Below are positions 1-9,050 of a stretch of DNA of 64,000 nt, one piece after another. The position numbers and the translations under genes were made by a program. A model generated the notes under the pieces. It did not search any database, had not been told where the DNA came from, and worked only from the letters and a program-made list of their open reading frames with translations. The stretch comes from Cloacibacterium sp. TD35 (GTDB taxonomy: Bacteria; Bacteroidota; Bacteroidia; Flavobacteriales; Weeksellaceae), in assembly GCF_028864635.1 (NCBI RefSeq), contig NZ_CP104850.1:2424001-2488000 (forward strand), read 5' to 3'. How positions within the stretch are numbered: position 1 is the first letter of the stretch; the number at the start of each line of letters is the position of its first letter.

Positions 1-108
1 GGAATACGAAGACCGCTCTCTTTGGCAGTGTGAATAATTTCGCTTATAAAACTAGCCACAGACAGTGGTGATTTTGGAGTCTTGACGAAGTTAAAATAAA
101 TTTCCTGT

Positions 109-141
109 AAAGCCTTTAAACAAATAGTTTTTGGGCTTTTT
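109..141 (+). terminator. terminator-like hairpin inside the left direct repeat
   Basis: AAAGCC and GGGCTTT can pair around an 18-20 nt AT-rich loop and are followed by a run of T on the plus strand. The same structure is present in the right repeat copy near 58406-58440. The stem is short, so the call is tentative. Confidence 0.45.
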
Positions 142-184
142 TTTATTTCATTGGTACAACATAAGTGCAACAAATTAAAAAGTA

Positions 185-213
185 TTGTAAAATTGATGCT
201 TCCCTTTACTTTG
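185..213 (+). promoter_or_regulatory. putative Bacteroidetes promoter in the left direct repeat
   Basis: TTG at 185-187 is followed after 19 nt by TACTTTG at 207-213, matching the -33 TTG / -7 TAnnTTTG pattern of Bacteroidetes. The right repeat has the same boxes (58481-58483 and 58504-58510, 20-nt spacing). It points toward the Bell-like/NTPase unit but lies about 400 nt upstream of it. Confidence 0.4.
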
Positions 214-261
214 CACTATAGCAAATATATAAAATGTTTTTTTGTTGTGTAAAATATTGAT

Positions 262-614
262 AAAATATATTTTATTATATGATTTATTTTAGTTTACTAG
301 AATTTTCAATAAATTCTTTTACCAGAAAAAATTATACATCATTATAAGTCAATAAATATGGTGAAATCGCAATCAAACGTGAGTTATGATATGAATAATA
401 ATTACTACTTTTTGAGTTTTATTAAAGCTTTCATTTTTCCTTTTAAATTTAAGTCATAATCTGAATGTCCAAATATTGTTATTCAAAGAAAATTAAAAAA
501 ATTGGAGTTCAGAAAAAATTCTGTACCTTTTTAGTTTAAAAATGCCATATTGACAGATTTAACAAGTGGCATATTGATTGTAAAATATTAAAAATCAATT
601 TAAAACAAAGTATT
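262..614. other. AT-rich intergenic region upstream of the defence pair
   Basis: No convincing coding sequence is visible. An imperfect dyad, ATGCCA (542-547) and TGGCAT (567-572), lies about 45-70 nt before the first gene and could be an operator, but nothing supports a specific regulator. One open frame on the minus strand (536-832) overlaps the real plus-strand gene and is treated as a shadow. Confidence 0.5.
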
Positions 615-1013
615 ATGCCATTATTGACAACAACAACTTTAGTAGTTTTATATCCTTTTTTAATCGAATTAGCTAAAAAGGGTGCAGATAAAATAGTAGA
701 AACAAGTAGTGAAAAACTTACATCAGGAAGTATTAGTTGGTTAAAATCTTTATTCTTTAAAGATGACGAACCCAAAAAAGAATTGAAAGAATTAATTAAT
801 GAACCTGAAAATGTGGAAAAACAAACTGCCATTAAGACATTAGTTGAAAATTCTATTGAGGATAATCCTGAATATGAAAGCTATTTGAATGAACTTTTAG
901 ATAAACTTCCAAAAATTGAAAATAATATAAATAACAGCAAGAATGTGATTACTGGAAATGTAAATACTGGGGGTGGTAATTTTATTAATGGAGATGGTAA
1001 TCAAATGTCATAG
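615..1013 (+). CDS. small putative cell-death effector with C-terminal amyloid-like motif (Bell-like)
   Basis: This 132-residue protein has a hydrophobic helix at residues 4-20 and a helical, charged middle (21-100). Its C-terminal tail at 110-130 is Gly/Asn-rich and contains NTGGGNFINGDGN. The next gene carries the related TEGGDFINGDNN near its N-terminus. In bacterial amyloid signalling (BASS) pairs, a Bell-domain effector ends in a short motif that is matched at the N-terminus of an adjacent NLR-type NTPase, and the effector attacks membranes once templated. The architecture fits that scheme, but the Bell fold is inferred from length, position and helix content, not from a profile search. 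The stop codon is followed immediately by the NTPase start, indicating co-translation. Confidence 0.6.
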   Translation: MPLLTTTTLVVLYPFLIELAKKGADKIVETSSEKLTSGSISWLKSLFFKDDEPKKELKELINEPENVEKQTAIKTLVENSIEDNPEYESYLNELLDKLPKIENNINNSKNVITGNVNTGGGNFINGDGNQMS

Positions 1014-1016
1014 TTG

Positions 1017-4000
1017 ATGGAGTCGGGTAAAAATATTATTAGTAAATCAATCATCTACACGGAGGGTGGGGATTTTATTAATGGGGATAATAATTTCATC
1101 CAAAAAATAATTTTCAATCTTGCTTATAATAAAGCGGGATTAAAAAGTATTGTAAAACAAACAAAGAATGTTTTAAACAAAATTAAATCAGATATTTCAG
1201 GGCATATTCTAAAAAGAAACTTAACTGATTTACCTATTGAAGAAATTATAACAAATAACCAATTTCTTTTTATTGATGGCGAAGCAGGTTCAGGTAAATC
1301 CGCCTATGCAAAACATATTTTAGAAACTCTCGATGATACTTGTATTATTTCTTTTGCAGCTGACCAATTTTTAAAAAGTTCACTTATCAACACTCTCCAT
1401 GAAATTAATGTCGATTTAAGTATCGAGGAAATTTTTAATGAGTTTGAGGAGTTTTCAAATAAGCTGATATACATTGATAGTTTTGAAAAATTATTAGAGG
1501 GAGATGCAGAATCATTCCGAGAATTTGTTGCCGTTTTAAGGGAAAACAAGGACATTAAACTAATTGTTTCATGTAGAAGTTATGCTTTAGAAACATTGAA
1601 ATTCAACTATTTTGATAAACAATTACTACATAATAATTCGGCTATTATAAATGTTCCTCAACTTAATGACGAAGAATTACAATATTTTGTTGAAAAAATT
1701 CCTGCTCTTGATAGCATAGTTCAAAATGCGAATCTTGCTGAAATTATTAGAACCCCAAAATATTTGTCATTGGCAGAAAAACTAATCACTGCTTCAGATG
1801 AAGATTTATCCATAATTGATGTGGTGGAATTTAAAAAGCAACTTTGGAAAAATATTGTTGGTGGTAGTAATGCACCATTTGAAGAGGAAAGGCAAAATAC
1901 TTTTGTAGGTATTGCTGTAAAAAGGGCAAAAAATTTGACATTACTGACAACTGCAAACGAATTTGATTCAGAAACTGTATATAGACTTAAGTCAGAAGGA
2001 GTTTTGTTTGAAGAAAATAATTTATATGCTCCGTCACATGATATTTTTGAAGATTGGGGACTGATTAAATATGTAAACTGTTTAAAAATTGACAACCCCA
2101 AAATAGATGTTTTTTATAGCTCGTTGACTAATGAGCCTGCTATAAGAAGAGGTTTTAGATTATGGGTTGAATCAAAGATTGAAGAATCTGAAAGTTGGAT
2201 TTATAACTTTGTGATTGATACAATTAACAATGTATCAATCGAAAACCATTGGAAAGATGAGGTTTTAATTTCAATTATTAAATCAGATTTATGTGATAAA
2301 TTCTTTAGCGAACATAAAGATGAATTGTTAGAGGATAATTTAAAATTACTTAAAAGAGTTATTCACCTGCTTAAAATTAGTGGTAAAGATTTTAATCAAT
2401 CTCCAAACAATAAGGGTTGGGATGTCGTAGTAAAATTTTTATTTGAAAACGTAAATGAATTAACTGAAATACAAACTCAAATATTAAGGCTTTTATATGA
2501 TTGGGAAAACATTTTGTATGTTGGAAAAATAACGAATAAGGAAACGCCGAAATATGTTGGGAAACTTGTAAATACAATCTTACATAATTTTGAAGAAGGT
2601 ACTGATTGGATGAACGCTGGGGAAAGCAACTCATTAACAGAAAAAGGCATACAACTACTTTATAATTTGTCCGAATATATCCCAGAAGAAATTAAAATTT
2701 TATTAGATAACCTTTTCATCAAAAATAAAGACGAAGATTACAAAATAAGAAATAAAAAGGATAAGCAGATTGAATATGCTTTATCGCATTTTCATACAGG
2801 AACATTGCCAAAATACTTTCCCGAAGAACTTATTGCATTGGCTAATCTTAAATGGAAATACAAAAAAGTAAAATCTACAAGTCGATTTGGTTTTGAGCAT
2901 TATGAATCAGGTATAGAGCATCATTTTGGAATTACCAATAAGCACAATTTTAAGTATTTCCCAGAAAGTGCTTATCAAACATTTGTCTATAAATTTCTTA
3001 ATTCAAATCCTTGGAAAGCATTAGATTTTATTATTGATTTCACAAATCAATGTGCGGAAAATTATGTGAAATCAGATTTTTTAAAAGATGATGCTTTTGG
3101 AAGAACAGCAGATGATATAACTGCTGTTGATTTATTATATAATGGACAAATATATCCAATTCATGGTTCTAATTATTTATGGTTAGTCAATAGGGGTGGT
3201 CAAATAACTGTACCTGACCTTTTACAGTCTGTTGTAGTTGCTTTAGAAAAATATTTATATGAATTAGGTCAGATAGAATCAGAAAAAATTAATGAAATAA
3301 TACAATCGTTTTTTGATGAAATATACACCAAAAGCAATTCTGTAATTCTTATTTCTGTACTATCAAGTATTGCAATGGCATATCCTAACAAAGTTGGGGA
3401 CAAATTCTTACCATTAATATCTGATAAAAATTTTTTCAATTGGGATCGTAGTAGATGGATGAGCGATTATAGTGGAAATTCATTACTCGGACTACCTCAC
3501 GCCACTTGGCAACAGAGGCTTTGTGATAAAGAAAGACAAGAAGCATCACAATGGGCACACAGAAAAAAATATTATAGGGGTTTAACAAGTTTTTTAATTG
3601 AATATCAAATATTATATGGCAACTTTAACGGAAAACTCTTTGAGATGTTTGATTACATGGAAAGTAAACATGATAAAGAAGACGTTTATTTTTTAAAATT
3701 GTTGTCTGAAATTGATATTAGAAAGCAAAATATAGAAAAAATAGAACACGATGGCAATTTAGCTATTCAGATTTCTCCAAACTATGCTGTTGATTCAACC
3801 TTAGAAAAAGAGATGCAAAAAAATGAGGAGCAAAGCAATGTTCAAAATGAATACTCAAAATATAGTTTATGGATTTCCCAAACCTTTCAAAAGAAATCAG
3901 AGGAAAATGTAACCTATGAATATTGGAAAGAATGTTTTGAATATTATCTAAATTATGATCAATCGAAAATTGATTTTTTTAATGCTTTTCCGATAGGTAC

Positions 4001-5372
4001 TTTAGCAACGTTAGGATTTGACTTATTTAGTGATGAATTAAATGCTAATGAATTTGAGTTTTGTGTAAACACCATCATAGAAATTGCTCAAAAGCTTTTT
4101 GACCGAAAAAAGAATGAACGATTCAATTTTGAGAATTTTGATTTTTCTGTTAGTATTTATGATAATCATTCGGTATATGGTGCATTACCCAAACTGCTCA
4201 ATTTTAAAGACAGGTTGACAGAGCAACAAGTAAATGACATTAAAGCTCTTACTTTTTTCTTTTTAAGGGATTTAAATAAAGAATTGGATGTTGATCTAAA
4301 ACATCTATATGATTCTTTTAGAAAATTTGCTTGGGTTGCTGATTATCAGTATGCTTATAATTGTTTTATTGGAATAATATTATATGCTGAGTTTTTCAAA
4401 AAATATCCTAGACATAATAGATATTCTGATGAAGAAATTAAAAAAATTGAAAATGAAGAAAATGAAATTTTAAACTTCATTGATAATAATGAAAACGCTT
4501 ATGAACTAACTAACCTTTCTTATTCAAAATACTCTCATTGGGAATTAGAAAAAGCAGTAGATATTTTCCCGATTTATGAAGAATTTGATTTTTCTTATAC
4601 TTTTTTAGAATTAATTTTTAACGCACATATAGAATCGTTTTTATTGGAGAAACAAAGGTACTCTTCAGTAGTAGATTATCATAAAATTGGATTTACAACT
4701 AAAGAAACCATAATTGATTTTTTGTTTGAAATTCCGTTTAATGAAAATACAAAATCTTTTTTTGAAAATATTTTAGATGCAGGAGCGAATTTTAAAAATG
4801 ATGATCTTAGACTAAAATATGATGTAACCAAATATGTAAAAGAAATTGTTGAATGGTTTTATTACAAAGTTGATAGCAATAACGGTAACGAAAAAATGCT
4901 AAATAACCTATGGAATTATTGGGATGTGCTTTATTTTAAAATTAAAAATATCACTAACTTATATAATCAAGAATATTTGTTTTTTGGGAAGTGGAAATAT
5001 GAAGCTGATGATTGGTTTGTACTAAAGAAAGATAATATATCAAGTATTTATTTGAAAAAAATTGAAAGTTTAAGTTATCTTAATGTTGAAGCATTAATGC
5101 AACTTTTGTCTGGAATAGGTTTTCAAAGTTTAATGCCAGAAGGAATAAAAGTCCTTACTAAACATTTTAAATCAGATGTAAAAAAATTACTTAATATTAA
5201 TTATTACTATGGAGAAAAGTTAATAATGAGAGGTTTTAAAGATAAAATCAAGCAAATAAAAGAGGATGAATCTTTACTAAATGAATTTTTATGGTTTTTA
5301 AATGTAATGGTAGATTTGGGTTCTTCTAAAGCATATTACATTAGAGAAAATCTTATTTTATATAAAAAATAA
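1017..5372 (+). CDS. large STAND/NACHT-like P-loop NTPase, N-terminal amyloid-like motif
   Basis: The protein has about 1451 residues. A short Gly/Asn motif (TEGGDFINGDNN, about residues 15-26) matches the tail of the upstream protein. A P-loop follows at about 88-96 (GEAGSGKS), a Walker B strand at about 150-156 (LIYIDSFEKL) and a sensor-like LIVSCRS near 183-189. The remaining ~1100 residues are helical and unrecognised, as expected for a sensor/repeat region. I prefer ATG at 1017 over TTG at 1014, which sits directly on the preceding stop. Together the pair suggests an anti-phage abortive-infection NLR: the large protein senses, oligomerises through its NTPase, and seeds the small effector through the shared motif. 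NTPase identity is confident; defence role and motif pairing are inferred. Confidence 0.65.
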   Translation: MESGKNIISKSIIYTEGGDFINGDNNFIQKIIFNLAYNKAGLKSIVKQTKNVLNKIKSDISGHILKRNLTDLPIEEIITNNQFLFIDGEAGSGKSAYAKHILETLDDTCIISFAADQFLKSSLINTLHEINVDLSIEEIFNEFEEFSNKLIYIDSFEKLLEGDAESFREFVAVLRENKDIKLIVSCRSYALETLKFNYFDKQLLHNNSAIINVPQLNDEELQYFVEKIPALDSIVQNANLAEIIRTPKYLSLAEKLITASDEDLSIIDVVEFKKQLWKNIVGGSNAPFEEERQNTFVGIAVKRAKNLTLLTTANEFDSETVYRLKSEGVLFEENNLYAPSHDIFEDWGLIKYVNCLKIDNPKIDVFYSSLTNEPAIRRGFRLWVESKIEESESWIYNFVIDTINNVSIENHWKDEVLISIIKSDLCDKFFSEHKDELLEDNLKLLKRVIHLLKISGKDFNQSPNNKGWDVVVKFLFENVNELTEIQTQILRLLYDWENILYVGKITNKETPKYVGKLVNTILHNFEEGTDWMNAGESNSLTEKGIQLLYNLSEYIPEEIKILLDNLFIKNKDEDYKIRNKKDKQIEYALSHFHTGTLPKYFPEELIALANLKWKYKKVKSTSRFGFEHYESGIEHHFGITNKHNFKYFPESAYQTFVYKFLNSNPWKALDFIIDFTNQCAENYVKSDFLKDDAFGRTADDITAVDLLYNGQIYPIHGSNYLWLVNRGGQITVPDLLQSVVVALEKYLYELGQIESEKINEIIQSFFDEIYTKSNSVILISVLSSIAMAYPNKVGDKFLPLISDKNFFNWDRSRWMSDYSGNSLLGLPHATWQQRLCDKERQEASQWAHRKKYYRGLTSFLIEYQILYGNFNGKLFEMFDYMESKHDKEDVYFLKLLSEIDIRKQNIEKIEHDGNLAIQISPNYAVDSTLEKEMQKNEEQSNVQNEYSKYSLWISQTFQKKSEENVTYEYWKECFEYYLNYDQSKIDFFNAFPIGTLATLGFDLFSDELNANEFEFCVNTIIEIAQKLFDRKKNERFNFENFDFSVSIYDNHSVYGALPKLLNFKDRLTEQQVNDIKALTFFFLRDLNKELDVDLKHLYDSFRKFAWVADYQYAYNCFIGIILYAEFFKKYPRHNRYSDEEIKKIENEENEILNFIDNNENAYELTNLSYSKYSHWELEKAVDIFPIYEEFDFSYTFLELIFNAHIESFLLEKQRYSSVVDYHKIGFTTKETIIDFLFEIPFNENTKSFFENILDAGANFKNDDLRLKYDVTKYVKEIVEWFYYKVDSNNGNEKMLNNLWNYWDVLYFKIKNITNLYNQEYLFFGKWKYEADDWFVLKKDNISSIYLKKIESLSYLNVEALMQLLSGIGFQSLMPEGIKVLTKHFKSDVKKLLNINYYYGEKLIMRGFKDKIKQIKEDESLLNEFLWFLNVMVDLGSSKAYYIRENLILYKK

Positions 5373-5440
5373 TTTTTTTATATAAAATGTTTCAATTTTG
5401 ATACAAAGTATTTTCAAGCTTTTATGAAATCAAAACTTTT

Positions 5441-5749
5441 TTATTTTTTTTCTTCATCATAAAACAAATGCACACAATCCAATTTATCTTTATAAATTAA
5501 ACAGGCTTCTTTGTAATCACCATTAGAGTATGGACATTTCTCAACCTTAAGTTTTGCAACTGTATAGTAATCAATATTATCAACATCGGGATAATCATTT
5601 TCCAAATCATAATCTTTAGAAAAGCTTTTGCCTTTTGTATTCAATACATCAATATTTAAGGGCCGATCACCTGAGTAAAATAAGGACACAACATTAATTT
5701 TTTCTACATTTTCAAAGAAATTTTTTTCCCTATTATCTTTTTTTATCAA
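5441..5749 (-). CDS. hypothetical 102-residue ORF overlapping the end of truncated cas9
   Basis: The ORF starts with TTG at 5749 and overlaps the TGA stop of the Cas9 fragment by 4 nt in another frame. I do not recognise the product. It is acidic/hydrophilic with two Cys (VEKCPYSNGDYKEACLIY), has no signal peptide and no membrane segment. Cas9 homology ends exactly where this ORF begins, so it may be the out-of-frame 3' part of an unrelated gene joined by a deletion, as at the second Cas9 locus where the partner is CopA. Alternatively it is a genuinely coupled small gene. The lack of ATG favours a remnant. Confidence 0.4.
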   Translation of the reverse strand: MIKKDNREKNFFENVEKINVVSLFYSGDRPLNIDVLNTKGKSFSKDYDLENDYPDVDNIDYYTVAKLKVEKCPYSNGDYKEACLIYKDKLDCVHLFYDEEKK

Positions 5750-7716
5750 TTTTCTAATTGTTCTTTAAAAACTCTATCCTTTAATTGTTCTTTGGTTAAA
5801 GAATTTTTAGAGTGATTATAATTTGCTAATAAACAAGCATCACTATACTTATTTTCTTTAATATATGGGAAAATTTTACGTATTGCCTTGGCACTTAACC
5901 CTCCATATTCCAGAGGGAAAGAAATACCTGCCAATATTTGAGAGTGTTCTTTTTTGAAACCAAATTTTTCTTCTAATAGTTGGTACAATTTTTCATTTCC
6001 TGATGCTGAATCGTCTCCTTCATAAGAATAAAGCAAATGCCAAAATTGATAAGATGCTTGTTTTTCAAATTCTTTTCCTTCTAGTTCAGGATTGAATTCC
6101 AGAATTTCAGTATTTATATCCAAATCGTTGAATATAGATTTAATTATTGATTTCACTTCTGAAGCATCTACATTAATATCAGTGATTCTAGCTTCATCTT
6201 TGGATGAACTTTCATGCAGCAAATCAAATACATTATAATTCTCAACTTCTAAAATTTTCAAAAACGCATTATAAAAATCAACATTCGTATGGTTTCCTTC
6301 TATATTTTTAAAATTGATTTTGACGTCTTTATTTCCTTTAAAACCTAAAAGCTCCAAAACTCTTTGACCAGTAATGTTACCTTTTATATTTACTTCATTG
6401 AATATTCTTTCCTTTTCTTCTAATTCTAAATTTCTTTTACCTTCATCATTTTTAATTTCAATATTATTGAGAATCTGCCAAATTTTAAATTCTTGAAAAA
6501 GTGGCGAAGACTTAGGAGTAACTTTTAATCCAACTGTTTTCTTTTTTCCATCTTTAGTTATAATTTCTCTATTTTCAAATTCACATAAACTGATTTGCCC
6601 CTTTTGTGATTTTAGTTTTCTCTGATAAAAAATAACTATATCACGAATTTCTTTTTTCAGTTCTGGAATTAATTCTTTGTGGAATTTTGACTGAGTATCC
6701 CATATTTTTTCAAACTCATCTAAATAATCTTGACGATAAAATACTTGATTTTTTAGTCTTGTATGTGGATTTTTTAGTAGTTGCTCAAATAAATATTCAC
6801 CAACTGTCTGATTTTTAAAGTACAACTCTTTACTTCTATCACTTATTGCTCCTAAATAACTGCTTGAATGATTTAAATTTCCATTTATTTCTTGTAGAAC
6901 AATAGATAATTTTTCCAAATCTAATTTTTCAGAAACTGCTTGACTTCTCCATAGATACTTTTCTAATTTTTTGTCAAATAAAGTACCTTTTTGAACAATA
7001 CCAACTAGAGAAAAAGTATCTTTTAAAATAGCCCAGGTAGCCCTCAAGCCTTTTCCTTCAATTGCTTTTTTAAGTTCTTTAGTTAAAATTTTTGGATAAA
7101 ATTGTTTCTGGAAGTACCAAGATTTATCTAACTCATTCTGTAAGTCAGAACGGTAAAATTCTGGAAGTTGCTTTTTTCCTTCTTTCAATAATGAATAACA
7201 GAATTGACCAGGAGTAATATTTAGTTCATATAATTTTTTGGCAATTGTCATTCCATCTATGATTTGCCCCTCATCTTCAGTCTTTGCTTTTCTATTGCTT
7301 TTGTAACCTCGTTTTTTATTAATAAGTAATAAAACTCTCGCAAATTCGTTTAGTTCAATTCTTTCTTTTGCAGATTTTGCTCTTAATTTTTGTGTTTCAA
7401 AAGTGGTGTTCTTTCCAACTTCTGCTAGAAAATCATCACTTTTTATAAATTTATTATTTTGTAAAACTTCTAATAGATTTTTTCTTCTCAATTTAAAACG
7501 ATGCAGATTTCTTCTTGCAGTTCTAGCAAGTGTTCTACCAGCATTTGTAGTAATTGGTTTCCCTTTTTCGAAATTTGTCAGCTCATCAACTGTTAAAGGA
7601 TTTACACGAACTCCTAACTTTACTATTTTGTTATTATCAGTGTTTATAGAATCTTCCTTTACTATAGCCCAACCAATAGAAGAAACTCCTAAGTCTAATC
7701 CTAATATAGTTTTCAT
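5746..7716 (-). CDS. cas9: Cas9 N-terminal half (RuvC-I, bridge helix, REC lobe), truncated before RuvC-II
   Basis: The 656-residue product starts with the RuvC-I strand (ILGLDLGVSSIGWAI, Asp8) and an Arg-rich bridge helix at about 58-82 (RTLARTARRNLHRFKLRRK). A REC region follows, ending in the conserved stretch GLSAKAIRKIFPYIKE ... YNHSKNSLTKEQ. Full type II-C Cas9 proteins are roughly 1000-1500 residues and continue directly into RuvC-II, HNH, RuvC-III and the PAM-interacting domain; all of these are absent. It therefore cannot cut DNA as Cas9 does, but it keeps parts that bind guide RNA. There is no internal frameshift or stop in 656 codons. A tracrRNA-like gene lies divergently upstream; no cas1, cas2 or array is visible. 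It may be a relic or a retained RNA-binding fragment. Confidence 0.85.
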   Translation of the reverse strand: MKTILGLDLGVSSIGWAIVKEDSINTDNNKIVKLGVRVNPLTVDELTNFEKGKPITTNAGRTLARTARRNLHRFKLRRKNLLEVLQNNKFIKSDDFLAEVGKNTTFETQKLRAKSAKERIELNEFARVLLLINKKRGYKSNRKAKTEDEGQIIDGMTIAKKLYELNITPGQFCYSLLKEGKKQLPEFYRSDLQNELDKSWYFQKQFYPKILTKELKKAIEGKGLRATWAILKDTFSLVGIVQKGTLFDKKLEKYLWRSQAVSEKLDLEKLSIVLQEINGNLNHSSSYLGAISDRSKELYFKNQTVGEYLFEQLLKNPHTRLKNQVFYRQDYLDEFEKIWDTQSKFHKELIPELKKEIRDIVIFYQRKLKSQKGQISLCEFENREIITKDGKKKTVGLKVTPKSSPLFQEFKIWQILNNIEIKNDEGKRNLELEEKERIFNEVNIKGNITGQRVLELLGFKGNKDVKINFKNIEGNHTNVDFYNAFLKILEVENYNVFDLLHESSSKDEARITDINVDASEVKSIIKSIFNDLDINTEILEFNPELEGKEFEKQASYQFWHLLYSYEGDDSASGNEKLYQLLEEKFGFKKEHSQILAGISFPLEYGGLSAKAIRKIFPYIKENKYSDACLLANYNHSKNSLTKEQLKDRVFKEQLEN

Positions 7717-7807
7717 AAATTATAGTTTTAATAGAATTTATAAATTTAAAAATAATTTTTCAATTAAAATTATGGTTCTCCTTATTAAAACATATTAAAA
7801 TTTATTT

Positions 7808-7815
7808 TATATTTG
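7808..7815 (+). promoter_or_regulatory. -7 box of the first tracrRNA-like gene
   Basis: TATATTTG matches the Bacteroidetes -7 consensus TAnnTTTG and sits just before the anti-repeat. The identical octamer precedes the second tracrRNA-like gene at 27093-27100. No clear -33 TTG was found at the ideal distance here. Confidence 0.5.
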
Positions 7816-7821
7816 TGATAA

Positions 7822-7898
7822 TAAATATTGAAAGCAATTCACAATAAGGATTATTCCGTTGTGAAAACATTCAAGGCGGGGCAACTCGCCTTTTTTAT
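7822..7898 (+). ncRNA. tracrRNA-like RNA, locus 1
   Basis: The segment begins with ATTGAAAGCAATTCACAA (from about 7826), the form of a type II-C anti-repeat that would pair with a repeat starting TTGTGAATTGCTTTC. It continues with a hairpin between TTCACAA and TTGTGAA enclosing GGATTATTCC, then an intrinsic terminator (AAGGCG ... CGCCTTTTTT). It is divergent from the truncated cas9, about 105 bp from its start codon, and has its own -7 box. Those elements are what a tracrRNA gene needs. No partner repeat was found in the window. Locus 2 shares the core AAGCAATTCACAATAAGG. Confidence 0.75.
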
Positions 7899-8049
7899 TT
7901 CATTAAAAAGTTAATCCTAATCCAAATAAAAATATGCTTTTTAATTTATTTGTAATATTCTATAATTAAGTTAGAAAAAAATCTATAAATAGTACATTAC
8001 CATGTCAACTTTATACCATCATACGTTCTTTATAATTTTTTTTCATAGC

Positions 8050-8640
8050 TAATCATTGATAAAAAAAATGTACTTTCATTTAGTTGTTTTTTACCTTTGT
8101 AAGATCTCCTCCTTTTTTATCAGTTTTAAAGCAGAGCGCTTTAACCAAATCATCAAAATTAGTTTTCCAGTATGAAAATTTTGCACCAAATTCCGCTTCT
8201 AAAACGATCGGCTCTGTTCCTCTTTTATAGGAAGTGAAATTTCCTATTTTCCACTTCTACATCATTATTGAATAGTGTAATGGCAATGCTGGTGTTGGTC
8301 TTCCACCAACGTTGTATCTGCTGCAGTAGCATAGTTTGCACAATTATACCTTCCTTCTTTTAAATTTATTTTCCAAATAGAAGATAACTTCCTGCCTCCT
8401 TCACTAAGCATCTCTGTTTCCTTCGGAATTCTATATTCTAGCTCTGTTTTTGCTTTTTTGGTAAGCTTCCTTTACTTCTTTCTACGCAGTTTCTTATTCT
8501 AACTTTTCAGAAAGTTCCTTGGCAGATTTGTTAAGAGCTTCTTCTGAAATTTCTTCTGTGGTTTCTTTAGCGGCAACAGTTTCAACTTGTGAAATTTTTC
8601 TAACTTTTAAAGCGGGTAACAGAAAAATGAGAATGTCCCA
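8050..8640 (-). pseudogene. decayed polymorphic-toxin C-terminal tip
   Basis: Reading the minus strand gives recognisable pieces broken by stops and frameshifts: a segment from about 8640 with EEISEEALNKSAKELSEKLE, then after a frame change TELEYRIPKETEM, then RYNCANYATAADTT before another disruption. The linker YRIPKETE closely matches the one opening the EndoU-like tip at 9578, so this is a second toxin cassette from the same kind of Rhs/YD-repeat array. The CAN..TA segment recalls papain-like toxin domains, but that is a weak impression. No functional ORF remains. Confidence 0.55.
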
Positions 8641-8646
8641 TAAAAA

Positions 8647-8680
8647 AACAAAACACCTTAAAAATTAAGATGTTTTGTTT
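8647..8680 (-). terminator. intrinsic terminator after the immunity gene
   Basis: AACAAAACA and TGTTTTGTT flank CTTAA/TTAAG to give a long near-perfect stem; on the minus strand it is followed by a T run. It lies just downstream of the stop of the immunity gene at 8685. Confidence 0.7.
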
Positions 8681-8684
8681 AGAT

Positions 8685-9035
8685 TTATTGATTCTCTTCT
8701 ATAAATTTTTTGAATTTCTCCATAAAATCTATGAACTCTGAAAATGACCAAATAATATCAGCTTCTTTTTTATCTGAATGCATATCAAAAAAATGAGCTT
8801 CACTTTTATCTATACTTATTAAAAAATCGCTTCCTTCTACTTGATAATCATATTCCTCATCTCCTGTTAAAGCTTTAGATTTATCAATAATCATTTGAAC
8901 TTCTGATGGTGTCCAACCCCACCATTCAATTTTTTCTAAAGCAATTAATGATCTGTCTCTAGCTTCTACTCCGTATTGCCAAAGAGGATTTATACTTGGA
9001 GTACTATAACTTATTTTTCTAAAATTGTAATTCAT
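8685..9035 (-). CDS. putative immunity protein for the EndoU-like toxin tip
   Basis: This 116-residue acidic soluble protein has no signal peptide or membrane segment. It begins 15 nt after the toxin tip stops, on the same strand, and is followed by a strong terminator. That order (toxin tip, then small acidic cytosolic protein) is standard for polymorphic toxin/immunity pairs, where the second protein binds and blocks its cognate nuclease. No immunity family is recognised from sequence; features include KIEWWGWTPSEV and an acidic C-terminal helix ending FKKFIEENQ. Because the upstream toxin lacks its delivery part, this gene may now act as an orphan immunity against kin. Confidence 0.55.
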   Translation of the reverse strand: MNYNFRKISYSTPSINPLWQYGVEARDRSLIALEKIEWWGWTPSEVQMIIDKSKALTGDEEYDYQVEGSDFLISIDKSEAHFFDMHSDKKEADIIWSFSEFIDFMEKFKKFIEENQ

Positions 9036-9050
9036 AATTTAAACATTTTA

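Larger units (their letters stand above)
61..261. repeat. left copy of ~195-bp direct repeat flanking the 58-kb island
   Basis: This stretch recurs in the same orientation at 58359-58554. Positions 145-197 are identical to 58441-58493 (53 bp), and the rest is the same apart from scattered substitutions and small indels. It contains a terminator-like hairpin and a promoter-like pair of boxes. A long direct repeat at both ends of accessory DNA, with an integrase remnant just inside the right copy, fits island att sites or a duplicated insertion hot spot. The true recombination core is not known. Confidence 0.85.

Noticed and set aside
1..120. Minus-strand open frame reading SVASFISEIIHTAKESGLR at the left edge
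   Set aside because: No start codon, and the frame is not kept in the second copy of the direct repeat, so coding is not supported.
5441..5749. Anti-CRISPR protein encoded beside truncated cas9
   Set aside because: Tempting by position and size, but nothing in the sequence matches a known anti-CRISPR, and a TTG start at a deletion joint favours a remnant.
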